Under the pieces are notes generated by a model that searched no databases, was not told the DNA's origin, and saw only the letters and a list, made by a program, of their open reading frames with translations. DNA of 64,000 bases from Halomonas litopenaei (GTDB lineage Bacteria > Pseudomonadota > Gammaproteobacteria > Pseudomonadales > Halomonadaceae): contig NZ_JAEKJT010000004.1 of the NCBI RefSeq assembly GCF_017303055.1, forward strand, positions 124,001-188,000. The letters run 5' to 3'. A program made the translations under genes and the position numbers. Numbering within the stretch: the first letter of the stretch is position 1; each line of letters opens with the position of its first letter. Shown piece after piece: positions 8,099 through 18,619 of this stretch.

Positions 8099-10360
8099 TC
8101 AATCCCGTGGCGGCAGCAGATGGGCCAGCTGCCAATCTTCCATTCGCTGCGTCAGGTGGGCACGCACCTGGGCCGGGGTATCCAAGGCCAGCGTCTGCGT
8201 GACCAGCTCTGCCGCGTCCTGACGGGTCACGCGACGGATGGCAGCACGCACCCTGGGCAGGTTCGGGCCGTTCATGGACAGCACCCTGAATCCCATTCCC
8301 ATCAGCAGCAGTGCTCCCGCAGGATCACCGGCCAACTCGCCGCACACCGATGTTGGCACACCCAGCTCGTCACTTTCTGCTGCCAGACGATACAGTGCCG
8401 ACAGCACCGCCGGATGGCAGGAGTCATAGAGGTCCGCCACGCGTGGATTGTTGCGATCCACCGCCAGCAGGTACTGGGTCAGGTCGTTGCTGCCCACCGA
8501 GAAGAAGTCGACCCGAGCTGCCAGTGCCTTGAGCTGATAAAGGGTCGCCGGCACTTCCAGCATCACCCCCAGGCGCGGACGACGCACATCGACGCCTTCC
8601 TCGCCCAGCTCGACGATGGCGCGCTCGATCAACCTCAGGGTGTCGTCCACCTCGTTGACGTTGGTCACCATCGGCAGCAGCAGCTCCAAGTTGTCGAGGC
8701 CCTGTGAGGCTCTCAACATGGCCCGCAGCTGCACCATCAACACTTCGGGGTGATCCAGGGTCACGCGGATACCGCGCCAGCCCAGGAACGGATTGGCTTC
8801 CTCGATCGGGAAATAGGGCAGATCCTTGTCGCCACCGATGTCCAGCGTGCGCATGACCACGGGCAGAGGGGAAAAGCTCTCCAACTGCTCGCGGTAGAGG
8901 CGTGTCTGTTCCTGTTCGCCGGGGAAGCGCTCGGTGATCATGAAAGGCACTTCCGTGCGATACAGCCCCACCCCGCCGATGCGCGTCTTCAATGACGCCA
9001 CGGTATCGACCGTCAGGCCGGTGTTGACCATCAGGGTCATGGCGTGGGCATCCGGCGTCACGCTGGGCAGGTCCTGCTCGTGCTCGAGCATAGCCGCCAG
9101 GGCCTTCTCCTCATTGATCAGGCTCTGATAATGGGCCACCAGCTCTGGCCCGGGCCGCACGAATACGCGCCCGCGGTGGCCGTCCATGACCAAGGGGGCA
9201 CCGTCCAGGCGAGGCAGCGGCAAGTCGACCATCCCCGACACCAGCGGAATGCCCATTGCACGGGCAATGATGGCCACATGGGAGTTGCTGGAACCCCGCA
9301 CCGAAATCAACCCACCGAGGCGCTCCCGCGGGACCTCGCCCAGCAGGGCAACGCTGATCTCGTCACCGATAAGAATGGCGCCCTTGGGATAGTGCTCCGG
9401 CAGGCGTGGGGATTCCTCCTGGAGGTGCGCCAGCACGCGCCGCCCCAGGTCACGCACGTCCGCCGCGCGCTCCCGCAGGTAGTCGTCATCCACGCGCTCC
9501 AGGTACTGCACGTGACGGCGGACCACGTCGGCCAGCGCCCCGGGCGCCCATTGCCCCTCTCGGATGCGCTTTTCGACTTCCTGGGATAGCGCCGCCTCTC
9601 CCAGCATCTGCTGGTACACATCGAACAGCGCCAGCTCCTGGGTAGAGATACGATTGGCGAGGCGCTCGCCTGCCGCGCGAATCTCGTCACGCACCCGCGC
9701 GATGGCCTCCTTGAGGCGAGCGATCTCGTACTCCACATCGGTGGGAATCAGGTCAGGCACGCTATCCAGATCCGCCGGGGGTGACAGCACCACCGCTTCA
9801 CCGATGGCCATTCCCGGGGATGCCGCCACCCCGACAAAGGTTGCCTGGACACCGGGAAAGGCCGGACAGGTCAGACCACCGGTGGCCAGCGCATGGGCCA
9901 GCACACCCGCCAGCTGAGCGCCCATGGTGACCAGAAAGGCCTCATCGGATTCGTCATAGCGTCGTCGTTCGGTCTGCTGCACCACCAGTACGCCGAGCAT
10001 GCGCCGCTGGTGAATGATGGGAACACCAAGAAAACTGGAATAGCGCTCTTCGCCGGTGGCCTCGAAATAGCGGAAGCTGGGATGCGCCTGGGCATCTTCC
10101 AGGTTGAGAGGCTCTTCCCTGCGTGCAACGGTACCCACCAGCCCCTCGCCCACCGGAAGCGCCACCTGGCCCACGGCCTGGGTACGCAGGCCGATGGTCT
10201 CCATCAGGACCAGGGCTTCACGTTCGCTGTCGTAGAGATAGAACGAGCAGACGTCGGTCTGCATCGCCTTGCGCGTGCGCCGAACGAGGGTCGCCAGCGC
10301 AGCGTCCAGGCTGCGCGCGCTGTTGACCTCTTGAATGATGCGTTGAAGGACCTTGAGCAT
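8099..10360 (-). CDS. ptsP: Phosphoenolpyruvate-protein phosphotransferase PtsP (enzyme I-Ntr)
   Basis: First enzyme of the nitrogen-related PTS: takes phosphate from PEP and passes it to NPr (PtsO) and then PtsN. It is 753 aa, with an N-terminal GAF domain (about 1-160) that senses nitrogen metabolites in relatives. The enzyme I body follows, with the phospho-His loop (RGSSNSHVAIIARAMGIP) and a C-terminal PEP barrel ending in the catalytic-Cys motif TSVCGELAGDP. The start at 10360 is chosen because GAGG lies 6 nt upstream and MLKVLQRIIQEV matches the family N-terminus. An open frame extending upstream into rppH is spurious. It lies directly downstream of rppH, a conserved pairing. Confidence 0.95.
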   Translation of the reverse strand: MLKVLQRIIQEVNSARSLDAALATLVRRTRKAMQTDVCSFYLYDSEREALVLMETIGLRTQAVGQVALPVGEGLVGTVARREEPLNLEDAQAHPSFRYFEATGEERYSSFLGVPIIHQRRMLGVLVVQQTERRRYDESDEAFLVTMGAQLAGVLAHALATGGLTCPAFPGVQATFVGVAASPGMAIGEAVVLSPPADLDSVPDLIPTDVEYEIARLKEAIARVRDEIRAAGERLANRISTQELALFDVYQQMLGEAALSQEVEKRIREGQWAPGALADVVRRHVQYLERVDDDYLRERAADVRDLGRRVLAHLQEESPRLPEHYPKGAILIGDEISVALLGEVPRERLGGLISVRGSSNSHVAIIARAMGIPLVSGMVDLPLPRLDGAPLVMDGHRGRVFVRPGPELVAHYQSLINEEKALAAMLEHEQDLPSVTPDAHAMTLMVNTGLTVDTVASLKTRIGGVGLYRTEVPFMITERFPGEQEQTRLYREQLESFSPLPVVMRTLDIGGDKDLPYFPIEEANPFLGWRGIRVTLDHPEVLMVQLRAMLRASQGLDNLELLLPMVTNVNEVDDTLRLIERAIVELGEEGVDVRRPRLGVMLEVPATLYQLKALAARVDFFSVGSNDLTQYLLAVDRNNPRVADLYDSCHPAVLSALYRLAAESDELGVPTSVCGELAGDPAGALLLMGMGFRVLSMNGPNLPRVRAAIRRVTRQDAAELVTQTLALDTPAQVRAHLTQRMEDWQLAHLLPPRD

Positions 10361-10475
10361 GAAAGGCCTCACCCCTGTTCTTGTACTGGTCCGGTCAAGG
10401 GGCGACCGAACAATGATTGGGGACCATCTTGCCAGGTCAGCGAGCTCGCCGGACAAGATCGCCACACGCGCCGGA

Positions 10476-10967
10476 TCATCCTTTCTCCAGCACCAGGCTC
10501 TGGGCACGGGGCAACAGTTCCCGTAACGCCCTGCGGTAGACCTCCCTCTTGAACGGCACTACCTGTCCTAGCGGATACCAGTAGCTGACCCAACGCCAGC
10601 CGTCGAACTCCGGCTTGGCGGTGCCATCTACACAGATGCGGTTTTCCTGACAGCGGATACGCAACAGGAACCACTTCTGCTTCTGTCCAATGCACACTGG
10701 GCGCGAGTGTGTGCGAACCATGCGTCGCGGCAGGCGGTAGCGCAGCCACCCCCTGGTGCAGGCCAGAATCTCCACGTCCTCGGCGGTCAGGCCGATCTCT
10801 TCATGAAGCTCTCTGAACAAGGCCTGCTGTGGCGTCTCATCAGACTTGATGCCTCCCTGGGGAAATTGCCACGCGTTCTGCCCTACCCGACGCGCCCAAA
10901 GCAGCTGCCCCAGGTCGTTGACGATGATGATGCCAACGTTGGGGCGAAAGCCGTCTGCGTCGATCAC
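10476..10967 (-). CDS. rppH: RNA 5'-pyrophosphohydrolase
   Basis: Nudix hydrolase that removes pyrophosphate (or phosphate) from mRNA 5' ends and so opens them to RNase E decay. The Nudix box is intact ([20 protein letters not shown], then IGL). The protein begins [17 protein letters not shown], matching the E. coli MIDDDGYRPNVGIVICN start. I therefore choose the GTG at 10967, which has AAGGTG 5-6 nt upstream, over an ATG 11 codons earlier (11000). The result is 163 aa, near the usual size. It is upstream of ptsP on the same strand. Confidence 0.95.
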   Translation of the reverse strand: MIDADGFRPNVGIIIVNDLGQLLWARRVGQNAWQFPQGGIKSDETPQQALFRELHEEIGLTAEDVEILACTRGWLRYRLPRRMVRTHSRPVCIGQKQKWFLLRIRCQENRICVDGTAKPEFDGWRWVSYWYPLGQVVPFKREVYRRALRELLPRAQSLVLEKG

Positions 10968-11189
10968 GGGCTTCACCTTTTTAATCGGTATTAACTGCAT
11001 TCTTCCACAATGGCTTGAAGCGCATCAATACGACATCTCGAACCCCTGGCGACCTTCTGACATAATCGCCCCTTTTGCGGCCTCCCCAAACCACACGGCC
11101 ATGGGTCCCTTGAGCGCTATCGTCGCGGGCGGATCCACCCACAATGCCGGGGCAGGAGGCCATGTCACGCATGCGCTGGGAGACACCGA

Positions 11190-11846
11190 GTGAGTCTGGC
11201 GATCTTCGATTTGGATAATACCCTGCTGTCGATCGACAGCGATCATGCCTGGGGCGAGTTTCTGCTCGAACAGGGCGCCGTAGACCCGGTGGCTTACCGC
11301 GAGGCAAATGATCGCTTCAAGGCGGACTACGATGCCGGACGCCTGGACATGATGGCGTTTCTCGAGGTGGCCCTGAAGCCACTGGCGGACAATTCCATGG
11401 AGCAGCTGGCCGCCTGGCATCAGCAGTTCATGGTCAGCAAGATCGAGCCCAACATCCTGCCCCTGGCGGAAGAGCTGATCGCCCGTCATCGCACCCGCGG
11501 TGACACTCTGTTGATCATCACCGCCACCAATCGCTTCATTACGGCTCCCATCGCCGAGCGCCTTGGCATCGACGAGCTGATCGCCGTCGAGCCGGAAATA
11601 CAGGATGGCCGCTACACCGGTCGGGTCAGCGGCACGCCCAGCTTTCAGCAAGGCAAGGTCACCCGGTTGCAGCAGTGGCTCGATACCCGCGACGACACCC
11701 TGGACGGTGCCTGGTTCTACAGCGACTCCCACAATGACCTGCCGCTGCTGGAAATGATCGACCATCCTGTGGCGGTGGACCCGGACCCGGCCCTGCGCGA
11801 AGTCGCCGAGGCCCGCGGCTGGAAGATCATCAGCCTGAGAGACTGA
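11190..11846 (+). CDS. HAD-IB family phosphatase (SerB/CicA-like)
   Basis: Cytoplasmic HAD-superfamily hydrolase of 218 aa. Motif I is FDLDNTLL (residues 6-13), motif II TAT in LLIITATNRF, and motif III/IV Lys plus acidic residues in GKVTRL and YSDSHNDLPLL. The mostly helical cap after motif I puts it in subfamily IB with phosphoserine phosphatase and CicA. The substrate is unknown; a phosphomonoester such as phosphoserine or a lysophospholipid is typical. The GTG start (11190) has GGGAG 7 nt upstream. It is divergent from rppH and ends at the shared terminator with mdh. Confidence 0.87.
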   Translation: MSLAIFDLDNTLLSIDSDHAWGEFLLEQGAVDPVAYREANDRFKADYDAGRLDMMAFLEVALKPLADNSMEQLAAWHQQFMVSKIEPNILPLAEELIARHRTRGDTLLIITATNRFITAPIAERLGIDELIAVEPEIQDGRYTGRVSGTPSFQQGKVTRLQQWLDTRDDTLDGAWFYSDSHNDLPLLEMIDHPVAVDPDPALREVAEARGWKIISLRD

Positions 11847-11862
11847 GCCGACCGGGCCTTTA

Positions 11863-11918
11863 TCTCAGGGGGGCTGTCTCAGGGGGGCTGTCTCAGGGGG
11901 GCTGTCTCAGGGGCCCTG
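11863..11918. repeat. Tandem repeat, 14-bp unit, 4 copies
   Basis: Four head-to-tail copies of TCTCAGGGGGGCTG (11863-11876, 11877-11890, 11891-11904, and a diverged fourth copy to 11918). It starts 17 bp after the stop of the HAD gene and lies before the bidirectional terminator. It is G-rich on the plus strand. It has no coding potential. Confidence 0.9.
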
Positions 11919-11978
11919 TCTCCGCCCCCTGCCGCTCTGGTTTCTGGTTTCCGCCGACAGGCACGCCCTACAGGCAAA

Positions 11979-12009
11979 AAAAGCCCCATCGCGATGCGAT
12001 GGGGCTTTT
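11979..12009. terminator. Bidirectional intrinsic terminator between the HAD gene and mdh
   Basis: Perfect 14-bp stem (11979-11992 with 11996-12009) and a 3-nt loop (GAT). The stem core GCCCCATCGC is flanked by A-tract on the left and T-tract on the right, so it can end transcripts from both the plus-strand HAD gene and the convergent mdh. Confidence 0.92.
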
Positions 12010-12067
12010 GCGTATCAGACAGTGCATCCAAGACAGTGCATGGCTGACGGGCACCGCCTGGGGCTGA

Positions 12068-13042
12068 TCAGCCCAGCAGGTGCTCGACGGCAGCACGCTC
12101 TTCGCGCAGCTCGTCTTCGGTAGCCTTCATCTTGCCACGGCTGAACTCGTCGACTTCCAGACCCTGGACGATCTCGTACTTGCCGTCCTTGCACACCACC
12201 GGGTAGGAATACATGATGCCCGGCTCGACGCCGTAGCTGCCGTCAGCGGGGATACCCATGCTGACGATGCCGTCGCTGCCCAGCGCCCAGTCGCGCATAT
12301 GGTCGATGGCGGCAGACGCTGCAGAGGCAGCAGAAGACGCGCCACGGGCCTTGATGATGGCCGCACCGCGCTGCTGTACGGTGGGGATGAAGTCGTTCTC
12401 GTACCAGTCACGCTCGACCAGATCGAACGCCGGCTTGCCGTCCACCTTGCAGTGGGACAGGTCGGGGTACTGAGTGGCGCTGTGGTTGCCCCACACGATC
12501 ATGCTGTCGACGTCGGTGACGTGCTTGCCCGCTTTCTGGGCCAGCTGGGTCTTGGCACGGTTGTGGTCAAGACGCATCATCGCGGTGAACTGACCCGGAT
12601 CGAGGTCCGGTGCGTTGCAGGATGCGATCAGTGCGTTGGTATTGGCCGGGTTGCCCACCACCAGCACACGGATGTCACGGCTGGCGCTGTCATTGATGGC
12701 CTTGCCCTGGGCAGAGAAGATGGCCGCGTTGGCTTCGAGCAGATCCTTGCGCTCCATGCCCGGTCCGCGCGGACGAGCGCCGACCAGCAGAGCAAAATCA
12801 GCGTCCTTGAAGGCCACGTTGGCATCGTCGGTGGCAACGATGTCCTGAACCAGCGGGAAGGCACAGTCATTGAGCTCCATCACGACGCCATTCAGCGCTT
12901 CCATGGCCGGGGTGATCTCGAGCAGCTGCAGGATGACCGGCTGATCCGGGCCGAGCATGTCGCCGGCGGCAATACGGAAAGCGAGAGAGTAGCTGATCTG
13001 ACCGGCGGCGCCGGTGATGGCAATACGGACGGGGTCTTTCAT
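12068..13042 (-). CDS. mdh: Malate dehydrogenase
   Basis: TCA-cycle enzyme oxidising malate to oxaloacetate with NAD. It is 324 aa, of the long (type 2, LDH-like fold) group seen in Pseudomonas relatives rather than the 312-aa E. coli type. The Rossmann motif is [17 protein letters not shown]. Substrate-binding arginines are in [17 protein letters not shown], and the catalytic His lies in [16 protein letters not shown]. The ATG at 13042 has AAGGAG 6 nt upstream; an upstream in-frame extension has no ribosome site. Oxaloacetate made here is the substrate of PckA, also in the window. Confidence 0.96.
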   Translation of the reverse strand: MKDPVRIAITGAAGQISYSLAFRIAAGDMLGPDQPVILQLLEITPAMEALNGVVMELNDCAFPLVQDIVATDDANVAFKDADFALLVGARPRGPGMERKDLLEANAAIFSAQGKAINDSASRDIRVLVVGNPANTNALIASCNAPDLDPGQFTAMMRLDHNRAKTQLAQKAGKHVTDVDSMIVWGNHSATQYPDLSHCKVDGKPAFDLVERDWYENDFIPTVQQRGAAIIKARGASSAASAASAAIDHMRDWALGSDGIVSMGIPADGSYGVEPGIMYSYPVVCKDGKYEIVQGLEVDEFSRGKMKATEDELREERAAVEHLLG

Positions 13043-13178
13043 TTTGGCTCCTTGGGATTGTCGCCGTGGAAGGCCCGGGATCGGCAGGGACATCCTCGGC
13101 CGTCACCGGCGGCAAAGGCTGCTGACGGTCACTGCGATAGATGCCCTGACTGCCCAGGCGGCGTTCAGGACGCGGAAA

Positions 13179-13207
13179 ATCTTATGCCTGCAGTGCACAA
13201 AACTCAA
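13179..13207 (-). promoter_or_regulatory. Candidate sigma-70 promoter for mdh
   Basis: On the minus strand, TTGAGT (13202-13207) is followed by a 17-nt spacer and TAAGAT (13179-13184), each 4/6 to consensus. This would give a leader of about 130 nt before mdh. Read by eye only. Confidence 0.35.
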
Positions 13208-13316
13208 TCGACCCGGTACGAATGGACCACAAACACCCCGACTTGACCGGCAGCATGACGCCGCCAATGGCAGCGGGGCGTGACCGGCGGCCACGCCATG
13301 GCCACGCTTCATGGGG

Positions 13317-13799
13317 TCAGGAAACACCCTCGGCAGGCGCGTGAGCGTCGTGCAGGCGCGATATCAACTGATCTTCCAGGCCAAAGCGCTCGGACAGGCC
13401 CTTCTTCAGGCGCTCGAGCCAGGCCGGCAGGCGCGGCAGGAACCGCTGACAGCGCACCGGGGTAGAGTAATCCTCGTCAAACGACAGCACCAGTTCGGTG
13501 GACATTTCGAGCCGTTCCAGCAGACGATCCGCGAGATTGAGGGCAGCGGTGTCATCGAAGGCACGGGCCTCTTCCCGCAACTGCGGATAGACCTCGAAAT
13601 GCCCCGCGCTGATGTAGTCCATCAACGTCTCGCTGAAACTGTCGATACGCTCCTTGGTGATGGTCTCGAGATCTGCATCACAGGACTGTTCGAGCTCGCT
13701 CAGCACCTCCAGCAGATGCTCGCGCTGCTCAAGCCAGCGATCGATCAGCTGATGGACTCCTCCCCAGCGTTCGCTGGCAGACTTGCAATCTTCCAACAT
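13317..13799 (-). CDS. rsd: Rsd/AlgQ anti-sigma-70 factor
   Basis: Binds region 4 of RpoD and favours use of alternative sigma factors such as RpoS in stationary phase. It is 160 aa, all helical, with the Rsd/AlgQ pattern: MLEDCKSASERWGGVHQLIDRWL at the start (split here as LEDCKSASERWG and LIDRWLEQR), SFSETLMDYISAGHFEVYPQL in the middle, and TPVRCQRFLPRLPAWLERL-type residues late in the chain. The ATG at 13799 has GGGAGG 5-6 nt upstream. It is convergent with nothing and precedes mdh by about 275 bp. RpoS is encoded at 61.6-62.6 kb. Confidence 0.92.
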   Translation of the reverse strand: MLEDCKSASERWGGVHQLIDRWLEQREHLLEVLSELEQSCDADLETITKERIDSFSETLMDYISAGHFEVYPQLREEARAFDDTAALNLADRLLERLEMSTELVLSFDEDYSTPVRCQRFLPRLPAWLERLKKGLSERFGLEDQLISRLHDAHAPAEGVS

Positions 13800-13975
13800 G
13801 GCGGCCTCCCTAGCGCTGCCTCACCACGAAAATGCGCGGATCAACAGACTCACTCCAGAAGACCGCCCTGTCAACGCATGCATGCCAAGTACCTGATTGG
13901 CCGTTGCCGACTCCCCCTGCTCGGCACAACAGCGCCGCTCAACTTGTCCGCTAGGGGACCGGGCGGCGAGCGCTG

Positions 13976-14500
13976 TCAACCGTTCCAGCGATAGCCGGTA
14001 GAGCTTCGGCGAAGGGTCGTCAGCATGGCAATCGGCACCACCAGCAATACGACAAAGCCGATCAGCGTCCAACCGGGCAGCGACAAGCCCAGCAGCCGCC
14101 CACCCACTTCAGCGCACTCACCAGAACCGGTCAGGACCATGGACACCACCTGGGAAAGCGGCAGGATATCCACCATGTAATCGAGGCCAGGCCCACAGCT
14201 GGGCACCTGGTCAGCGGGCAACGATTGCAGCCACAGATGGCGCATGGCCAGCCCCGCCCCCGACAGTACCGCGATGGCCGCCACGATGCTGTAGACAGCC
14301 CCAGCAAGACGCCCCTCGGGCCCATGCAGCGCAGCAATGGCAAACACGACCCCCGCCGCGATGACCGCCACTCGCTGGAACACACACAGCGGACACGGCT
14401 CGAGTCCCACCACGTGCTCCAGCACCAGCGCTACCGCCATCATCATCACGCAGAACCCCAGCCCCACAAGGCTCCACTGCCGCAGACTCCATTCGCTCAT
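13976..14500 (-). CDS. dsbB: Disulfide bond formation protein B
   Basis: Inner-membrane quinone reductase that reoxidises periplasmic DsbA. It is 174 aa with four hydrophobic helices. Both redox pairs are present: CPLC at Cys36/Cys39 after the first helix, and Cys102/Cys129 in the second periplasmic loop (VPSCGPGLDYM ... GSGECAEV). The start codon overlaps the gshA stop by 4 nt (ATGA), so the disulfide and glutathione genes are translationally coupled. Confidence 0.95.
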   Translation of the reverse strand: MSEWSLRQWSLVGLGFCVMMMAVALVLEHVVGLEPCPLCVFQRVAVIAAGVVFAIAALHGPEGRLAGAVYSIVAAIAVLSGAGLAMRHLWLQSLPADQVPSCGPGLDYMVDILPLSQVVSMVLTGSGECAEVGGRLLGLSLPGWTLIGFVVLLVVPIAMLTTLRRSSTGYRWNG

Positions 14501-16143
14501 TTAAGACGTTCTCCAGTCGGTGGCGTCATGTCCATCGGGGTCAGGGCACGGGTTTCTCGTGCCCGTGCAAAGTAATCTTCCAGAAAATCGGCAAAGGCCG
14601 TGCTGTCGTCCGCCTCGATGTCACGCTGCTGCTGATGCGAGGTCTCGACCAGCTCGTCCAGCATTCCCTGGCGCGAGCGATTGAGCGGTGTGCTCGCCAG
14701 CGTCTCGGCCTGCTCTCGAGCGATCGCCAGCATGGCATCGACGAACTCCTCGCCGGTCTCTTCCAGACGCGCCAGCAGACGCGCTGACGGCGTCAGCGAA
14801 GGGTCGTCAATGCGCGGCGCGAAGGCATCGACGGCATCCAGGTGAGGACTGCCCTCCTCCAGCTGGTCGAGCAGCCTGGCGACCTCACGCATGTCGGCGA
14901 TGATCCCATGGCTCCACTCGGCCATTTCTCGGACCTGCCCTCGGTCATTGAGTTCAAGTCCCGGCTTGCGCCCCTGCTCCACCACCAGACGACGATTGTC
15001 GTCCAGATGATCGCACTCCTCATCTGAAATCCACGGGCTGTCCGACAGCAGGCACCAGACCAGGAAGGTATCGAGGAAGCGCGTCTGCTGCGCATCGATT
15101 CCCAGGGTCGCGAAGGGATCGATATCCAGGCAGCGCACCTCGATGTACTCGACGCCCCTGGCCTCGAGCGCCTGGCTCGGGGTTTCGTCGTGGCGCGTCA
15201 CCCGCTTGGGCCGGATATCGCTGTAGTACTCGTTTTCGATCTGCAGGATATTGGCGTTCAGCTGGTTCCAGCGTTCCCCGTCACGGACACCAAGGGCGGC
15301 GTAGTCTGGCCAGGCGGTGGAGATCGCGTGGCGCAGCGTGTTGACGTAGTTCGACAGCGAGTTGAAGCAGATCTTCAGCTGATCCTGGACCTTGTTCTGA
15401 TAGCCCAGATCCGACATCCGCAGGCTGGTGGCATAGCGCGATACCAGGGTGTTCTCACCCAGTCGCTCCAGACCTTTCGGCACGCTGCCATCGGGCAGGA
15501 AACTGGTATCGAGCGCCGGCGAGGCCCCAAACAGGTACAACAGCAACCAGCTATGGCGGCGGAAATTACGAATCAGACCGAAATAGCGCGCCGAACGGTA
15601 CTCGCCCATCGACATGGCTTCCTGCTCGTCCAGCGTCTTGAGCAGAGTCCACAGGTCATCCGGCAGGGACACATTGTAGTGAATCCCGGCGATCGACTGC
15701 ATGATGCGTCCATAGCGGGCGTCCAGGCCACGCCGGTAGACGTGCTTCATGGTGCCGACATTGGACGTGCCGTAGTCCGCGATCGGCACGCTGTCATTGC
15801 CCTCCAGCCGGGACGGCATGCTGGCAGGCCAGATCCACTCCCCATCGAGCTGGCGATAGGTATAGCGATGGAGGTCGGCCAGAAATTCCAGGGCCTCATC
15901 CGGACGGCTATAGACCGGTGTGATGTACTCCAGCAGCGATTCGGAGTAGTCCGTGGTGATATGCGGATGGGTCAGTTTCGAACCCAGCGCCCGTGGGTGA
16001 AAGGTCGCCGCGATACGACCGCGGTCATCGACCCTTAGCCCCTCTTTTTCGATGCCTCGGCGCAGACGGCCGAAGCGTCGCGCAGCCGCGGGGCCGCGCA
16101 GTCGTTCGAGGAGCGAGGAAAGCTGAGTGGACAAGGTGAACAC
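14497..16143 (-). CDS. gshA: Glutamate-cysteine ligase
   Basis: ATP-dependent ligation of glutamate and cysteine, the first and rate-limiting step of glutathione synthesis. The 548-aa protein fits the gammaproteobacterial GshA family: RRGIEKEGLRVDDRG, ALGSKLTHPHITTDYSESLL, then GIHYNVSLPD and YIEVRCLDIDPFA. The open frame begins with GTG at 16143, but GGGG abuts that codon. A TTG three codons later (16134) has GGGGTG at ideal spacing, so the true start may be the TTG. The next gene, dsbB, overlaps its end. Confidence 0.95.
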   Translation of the reverse strand: MFTLSTQLSSLLERLRGPAAARRFGRLRRGIEKEGLRVDDRGRIAATFHPRALGSKLTHPHITTDYSESLLEYITPVYSRPDEALEFLADLHRYTYRQLDGEWIWPASMPSRLEGNDSVPIADYGTSNVGTMKHVYRRGLDARYGRIMQSIAGIHYNVSLPDDLWTLLKTLDEQEAMSMGEYRSARYFGLIRNFRRHSWLLLYLFGASPALDTSFLPDGSVPKGLERLGENTLVSRYATSLRMSDLGYQNKVQDQLKICFNSLSNYVNTLRHAISTAWPDYAALGVRDGERWNQLNANILQIENEYYSDIRPKRVTRHDETPSQALEARGVEYIEVRCLDIDPFATLGIDAQQTRFLDTFLVWCLLSDSPWISDEECDHLDDNRRLVVEQGRKPGLELNDRGQVREMAEWSHGIIADMREVARLLDQLEEGSPHLDAVDAFAPRIDDPSLTPSARLLARLEETGEEFVDAMLAIAREQAETLASTPLNRSRQGMLDELVETSHQQQRDIEADDSTAFADFLEDYFARARETRALTPMDMTPPTGERLK

Positions 16144-16252
16144 CCCGTGTCATGGAAGGGCCCGGGGGCCTGCTTCGTGTGGCGGCGACGGCAGCGGGCG
16201 CTACTGCGCCCGCCCTTGTGGTCGCCAGATTATGGCGATCCGTCGACAGGAT

Positions 16253-18619
16253 TCAAGAACGCCCCTGCTTGGCCTTGAGCAAGGCGGCCCCCAGTGCGCC
16301 CATCGGCGCAGCGGAAGCGTCCTCCTTGCCGCCACCGTTGCCCCGCTGGCGGCGCCCCTGTCCAGGCTGGCTCTTGCCACCGCCTTCGCGACGACGAGGT
16401 GCCTGCCTGGAGTCGCCTGCCTCGGCGTCTGGGGTGTCATCCAGGCGCATCGACAGTCCAATGCGAGCGCGCGGCAGGTCGACGTTCATCACCTTGACCT
16501 TGACGATATCCCCGGCCTTGACCACGCTGCGGGGATCTTCGACGAAGCGGTCGGACAGTGCCGAAATGTGCACAAGGCCGTCCTGGTGGACGCCGATGTC
16601 GACAAAGGCCCCGAAGTGGGTGACGTTGGTCACGGTGCCTTCCAGCACCATGCCTGGCTCCAGATCCTTCAGCGTTTCGACGCCTTCACGGAACTGCGCT
16701 GCACGAAACTCCGGACGCGGGTCGCGACCCGGCTTGTCGAGTTCCGAGATGATGTCGCTGACGGTGGGAACACCGAAGCGCTCATCGGCGTAGTCGGCGG
16801 GTTTCAACGACTTCAGCGTCGCACTGTCACCGATCAGTCCAGCCACCTCTCGACCACTGCCAGCGGCAATGCGTTCAACCAGCGGATAGGCTTCCGGGTG
16901 AACCGCGCTGGCATCCAGCGGATTGCTGCCGTTCATGATGCGCAGAAAGCCGGCACACTGCTCGAAGGTCTTGGGCCCAAGCCGGGACACCTCCAGCAGA
17001 TCGCGACGATCGCGGAAGACACCCTTGGCATTTCGCTGCAGCACGATGTTCTCGGCCAGCCCCGGATTGAGGCCCGCCACCCGTGACAGCAGCGCCGACG
17101 ACGCGGTATTGAGGTCCACCCCGACCGCGTTGACACAGTCTTCGATAACCGCTTCCAGACTGCGGGACAGCTGCACCTGGGACACGTCATGCTGGTACTG
17201 GCCGACACCGATGGACTTCGGCTCAATCTTGACCAGCTCCGCCAGCGGATCCTGCAGACGACGGGCAATCGACACCGCACCACGAATGGTCACATCGAGA
17301 TCCGGGAGCTCTCGGGCGGCGTATTCCGAAGCGGAATAGACCGAAGCCCCGGCCTCGGACACCATCACCTTGGACAGGCCAGGATCCTTCATCGCCTTCA
17401 GCAGATCGCCGGCCAGGCGGTCGGTCTCCCGGCTGGCGGTGCCATTACCTACTGCGATCAACGCCACATCGTGCTTCTTGACCAGCTTTGCCAGTTCGGC
17501 CAGAGAGGCGTCCCACTGATTGCGCGGTGCATGAGGGAAGATGGTCGCCTGCTCGAGGAACTGCCCCGTCGCATCGACCACCGCCACCTTGCAGCCGGTA
17601 CGCAGACCCGGATCGATGGCCAGGGTCGACTTGGGCCCCGCCGGCGCGGCCAGCAGCAGGTCCTTCAGATTGGCGGCAAAGACATCGATGGCCTCGCCTT
17701 CGGCACGTTCGCGCAGGCGCCCCATCAGCTCTGTCTCGAGGTGGGTATACAGCTTCACTCGCCACGTCCAGCGCACGACTTCGGCAAGCCAGCGATCCGC
17801 CTTGCGGCCCTCATCGGTGATGCTGACATGCTTGGCGATGGCCACCTGCGCAGGATGCACCGGTGCCTCGTCCTCTCCTGGCAGGCGCAAGGACAGCGCC
17901 AGCACGCCCTCGTTGCGGCCGCGGAACATGGCCAGGGCCCGGTGAGAAGGCACCTTGGCCAGGGCTTCATCATGCTCGAAGTAATCGGAGAACTTCGCGC
18001 CTTCCTGCTCCTTGCCGGCAATCACCCTGCTGGACAGCTCGCCTTCGCTCCACAGGCGCTCACGCAGGCGACCCACCAGTTCCGGGTCCTCGGCAAAGCG
18101 CTCCATCAGGATCTGCTTGGCGCCATCCAGGGCTGCCTTGGCATCCTCGATGGCGGGCGTCTCGCCTTCCGCTGGACGCAGGTAGGCCTGAGCCTCGTGC
18201 TCGGGGTCCAGGGTAGGATCCGCCAGCAGGGCGTCAGCCAGTGGCTCAAGGCCAGCCTCACGGGCAATCTGGGCCTTGGTCCGACGCTTCTTGCGATAGG
18301 GAAGGTACAAATCTTCCAGGCGCTGCTTGGTGTCGGCCGAGCGAATGCTGGCGGCCAGCGCGTCGGTCAGCTTGCCCTGCTCGTCGATGGCGGCGAGCAC
18401 CGCTTCCCGGCGCTCCTCGAGCTCACGCAGGTAACCTAGCCGTTCTTCCAGCGTGCGCAGCTGAGTGTCGTCCAGTCCGCCGGTGACTTCCTTGCGGTAA
18501 CGTGCGATGAAAGGCACCGTCGCGCCGCCATCCAGCAGCTCGACGGTAGCAGAGATCTGAGATGCCTTGACCGCGAGCTCTTCGGCCAGGCGGGCAATGA
18601 TCTTGGCGTTAGCGTCCAT
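16253..18619 (-). CDS. tex: Tex-family RNA-binding transcription accessory protein
   Basis: Highly conserved nucleic-acid-binding protein of 788 aa (usual Tex size 770-790). In order: N-terminal helix-turn-helix-like region ([17 protein letters not shown]), a YqgF/RNase H-like domain starting at [18 protein letters not shown], helix-hairpin-helix repeats ([19 protein letters not shown]), and a C-terminal S1 domain ([19 protein letters not shown]). A Gly/Arg/Lys-rich tail follows. Tex proteins affect transcription fidelity and toxin expression in relatives; the exact role is not settled. AAGGA lies 4-5 nt before the ATG. It is probably monocistronic. Confidence 0.95.
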   Translation of the reverse strand: MDANAKIIARLAEELAVKASQISATVELLDGGATVPFIARYRKEVTGGLDDTQLRTLEERLGYLRELEERREAVLAAIDEQGKLTDALAASIRSADTKQRLEDLYLPYRKKRRTKAQIAREAGLEPLADALLADPTLDPEHEAQAYLRPAEGETPAIEDAKAALDGAKQILMERFAEDPELVGRLRERLWSEGELSSRVIAGKEQEGAKFSDYFEHDEALAKVPSHRALAMFRGRNEGVLALSLRLPGEDEAPVHPAQVAIAKHVSITDEGRKADRWLAEVVRWTWRVKLYTHLETELMGRLRERAEGEAIDVFAANLKDLLLAAPAGPKSTLAIDPGLRTGCKVAVVDATGQFLEQATIFPHAPRNQWDASLAELAKLVKKHDVALIAVGNGTASRETDRLAGDLLKAMKDPGLSKVMVSEAGASVYSASEYAARELPDLDVTIRGAVSIARRLQDPLAELVKIEPKSIGVGQYQHDVSQVQLSRSLEAVIEDCVNAVGVDLNTASSALLSRVAGLNPGLAENIVLQRNAKGVFRDRRDLLEVSRLGPKTFEQCAGFLRIMNGSNPLDASAVHPEAYPLVERIAAGSGREVAGLIGDSATLKSLKPADYADERFGVPTVSDIISELDKPGRDPRPEFRAAQFREGVETLKDLEPGMVLEGTVTNVTHFGAFVDIGVHQDGLVHISALSDRFVEDPRSVVKAGDIVKVKVMNVDLPRARIGLSMRLDDTPDAEAGDSRQAPRRREGGGKSQPGQGRRQRGNGGGKEDASAAPMGALGAALLKAKQGRS

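Noticed and set aside
10361..10507. N-terminal extension of ptsP into rppH
   Set aside because: The conserved GAF start and a GAGG site support 10360; the extension is out-of-frame shadow of rppH.
11863..11918. CRISPR-like array
   Set aside because: Direct tandem repeats without spacers; not a CRISPR. The same holds for 35421-35500 and 51787-51854.
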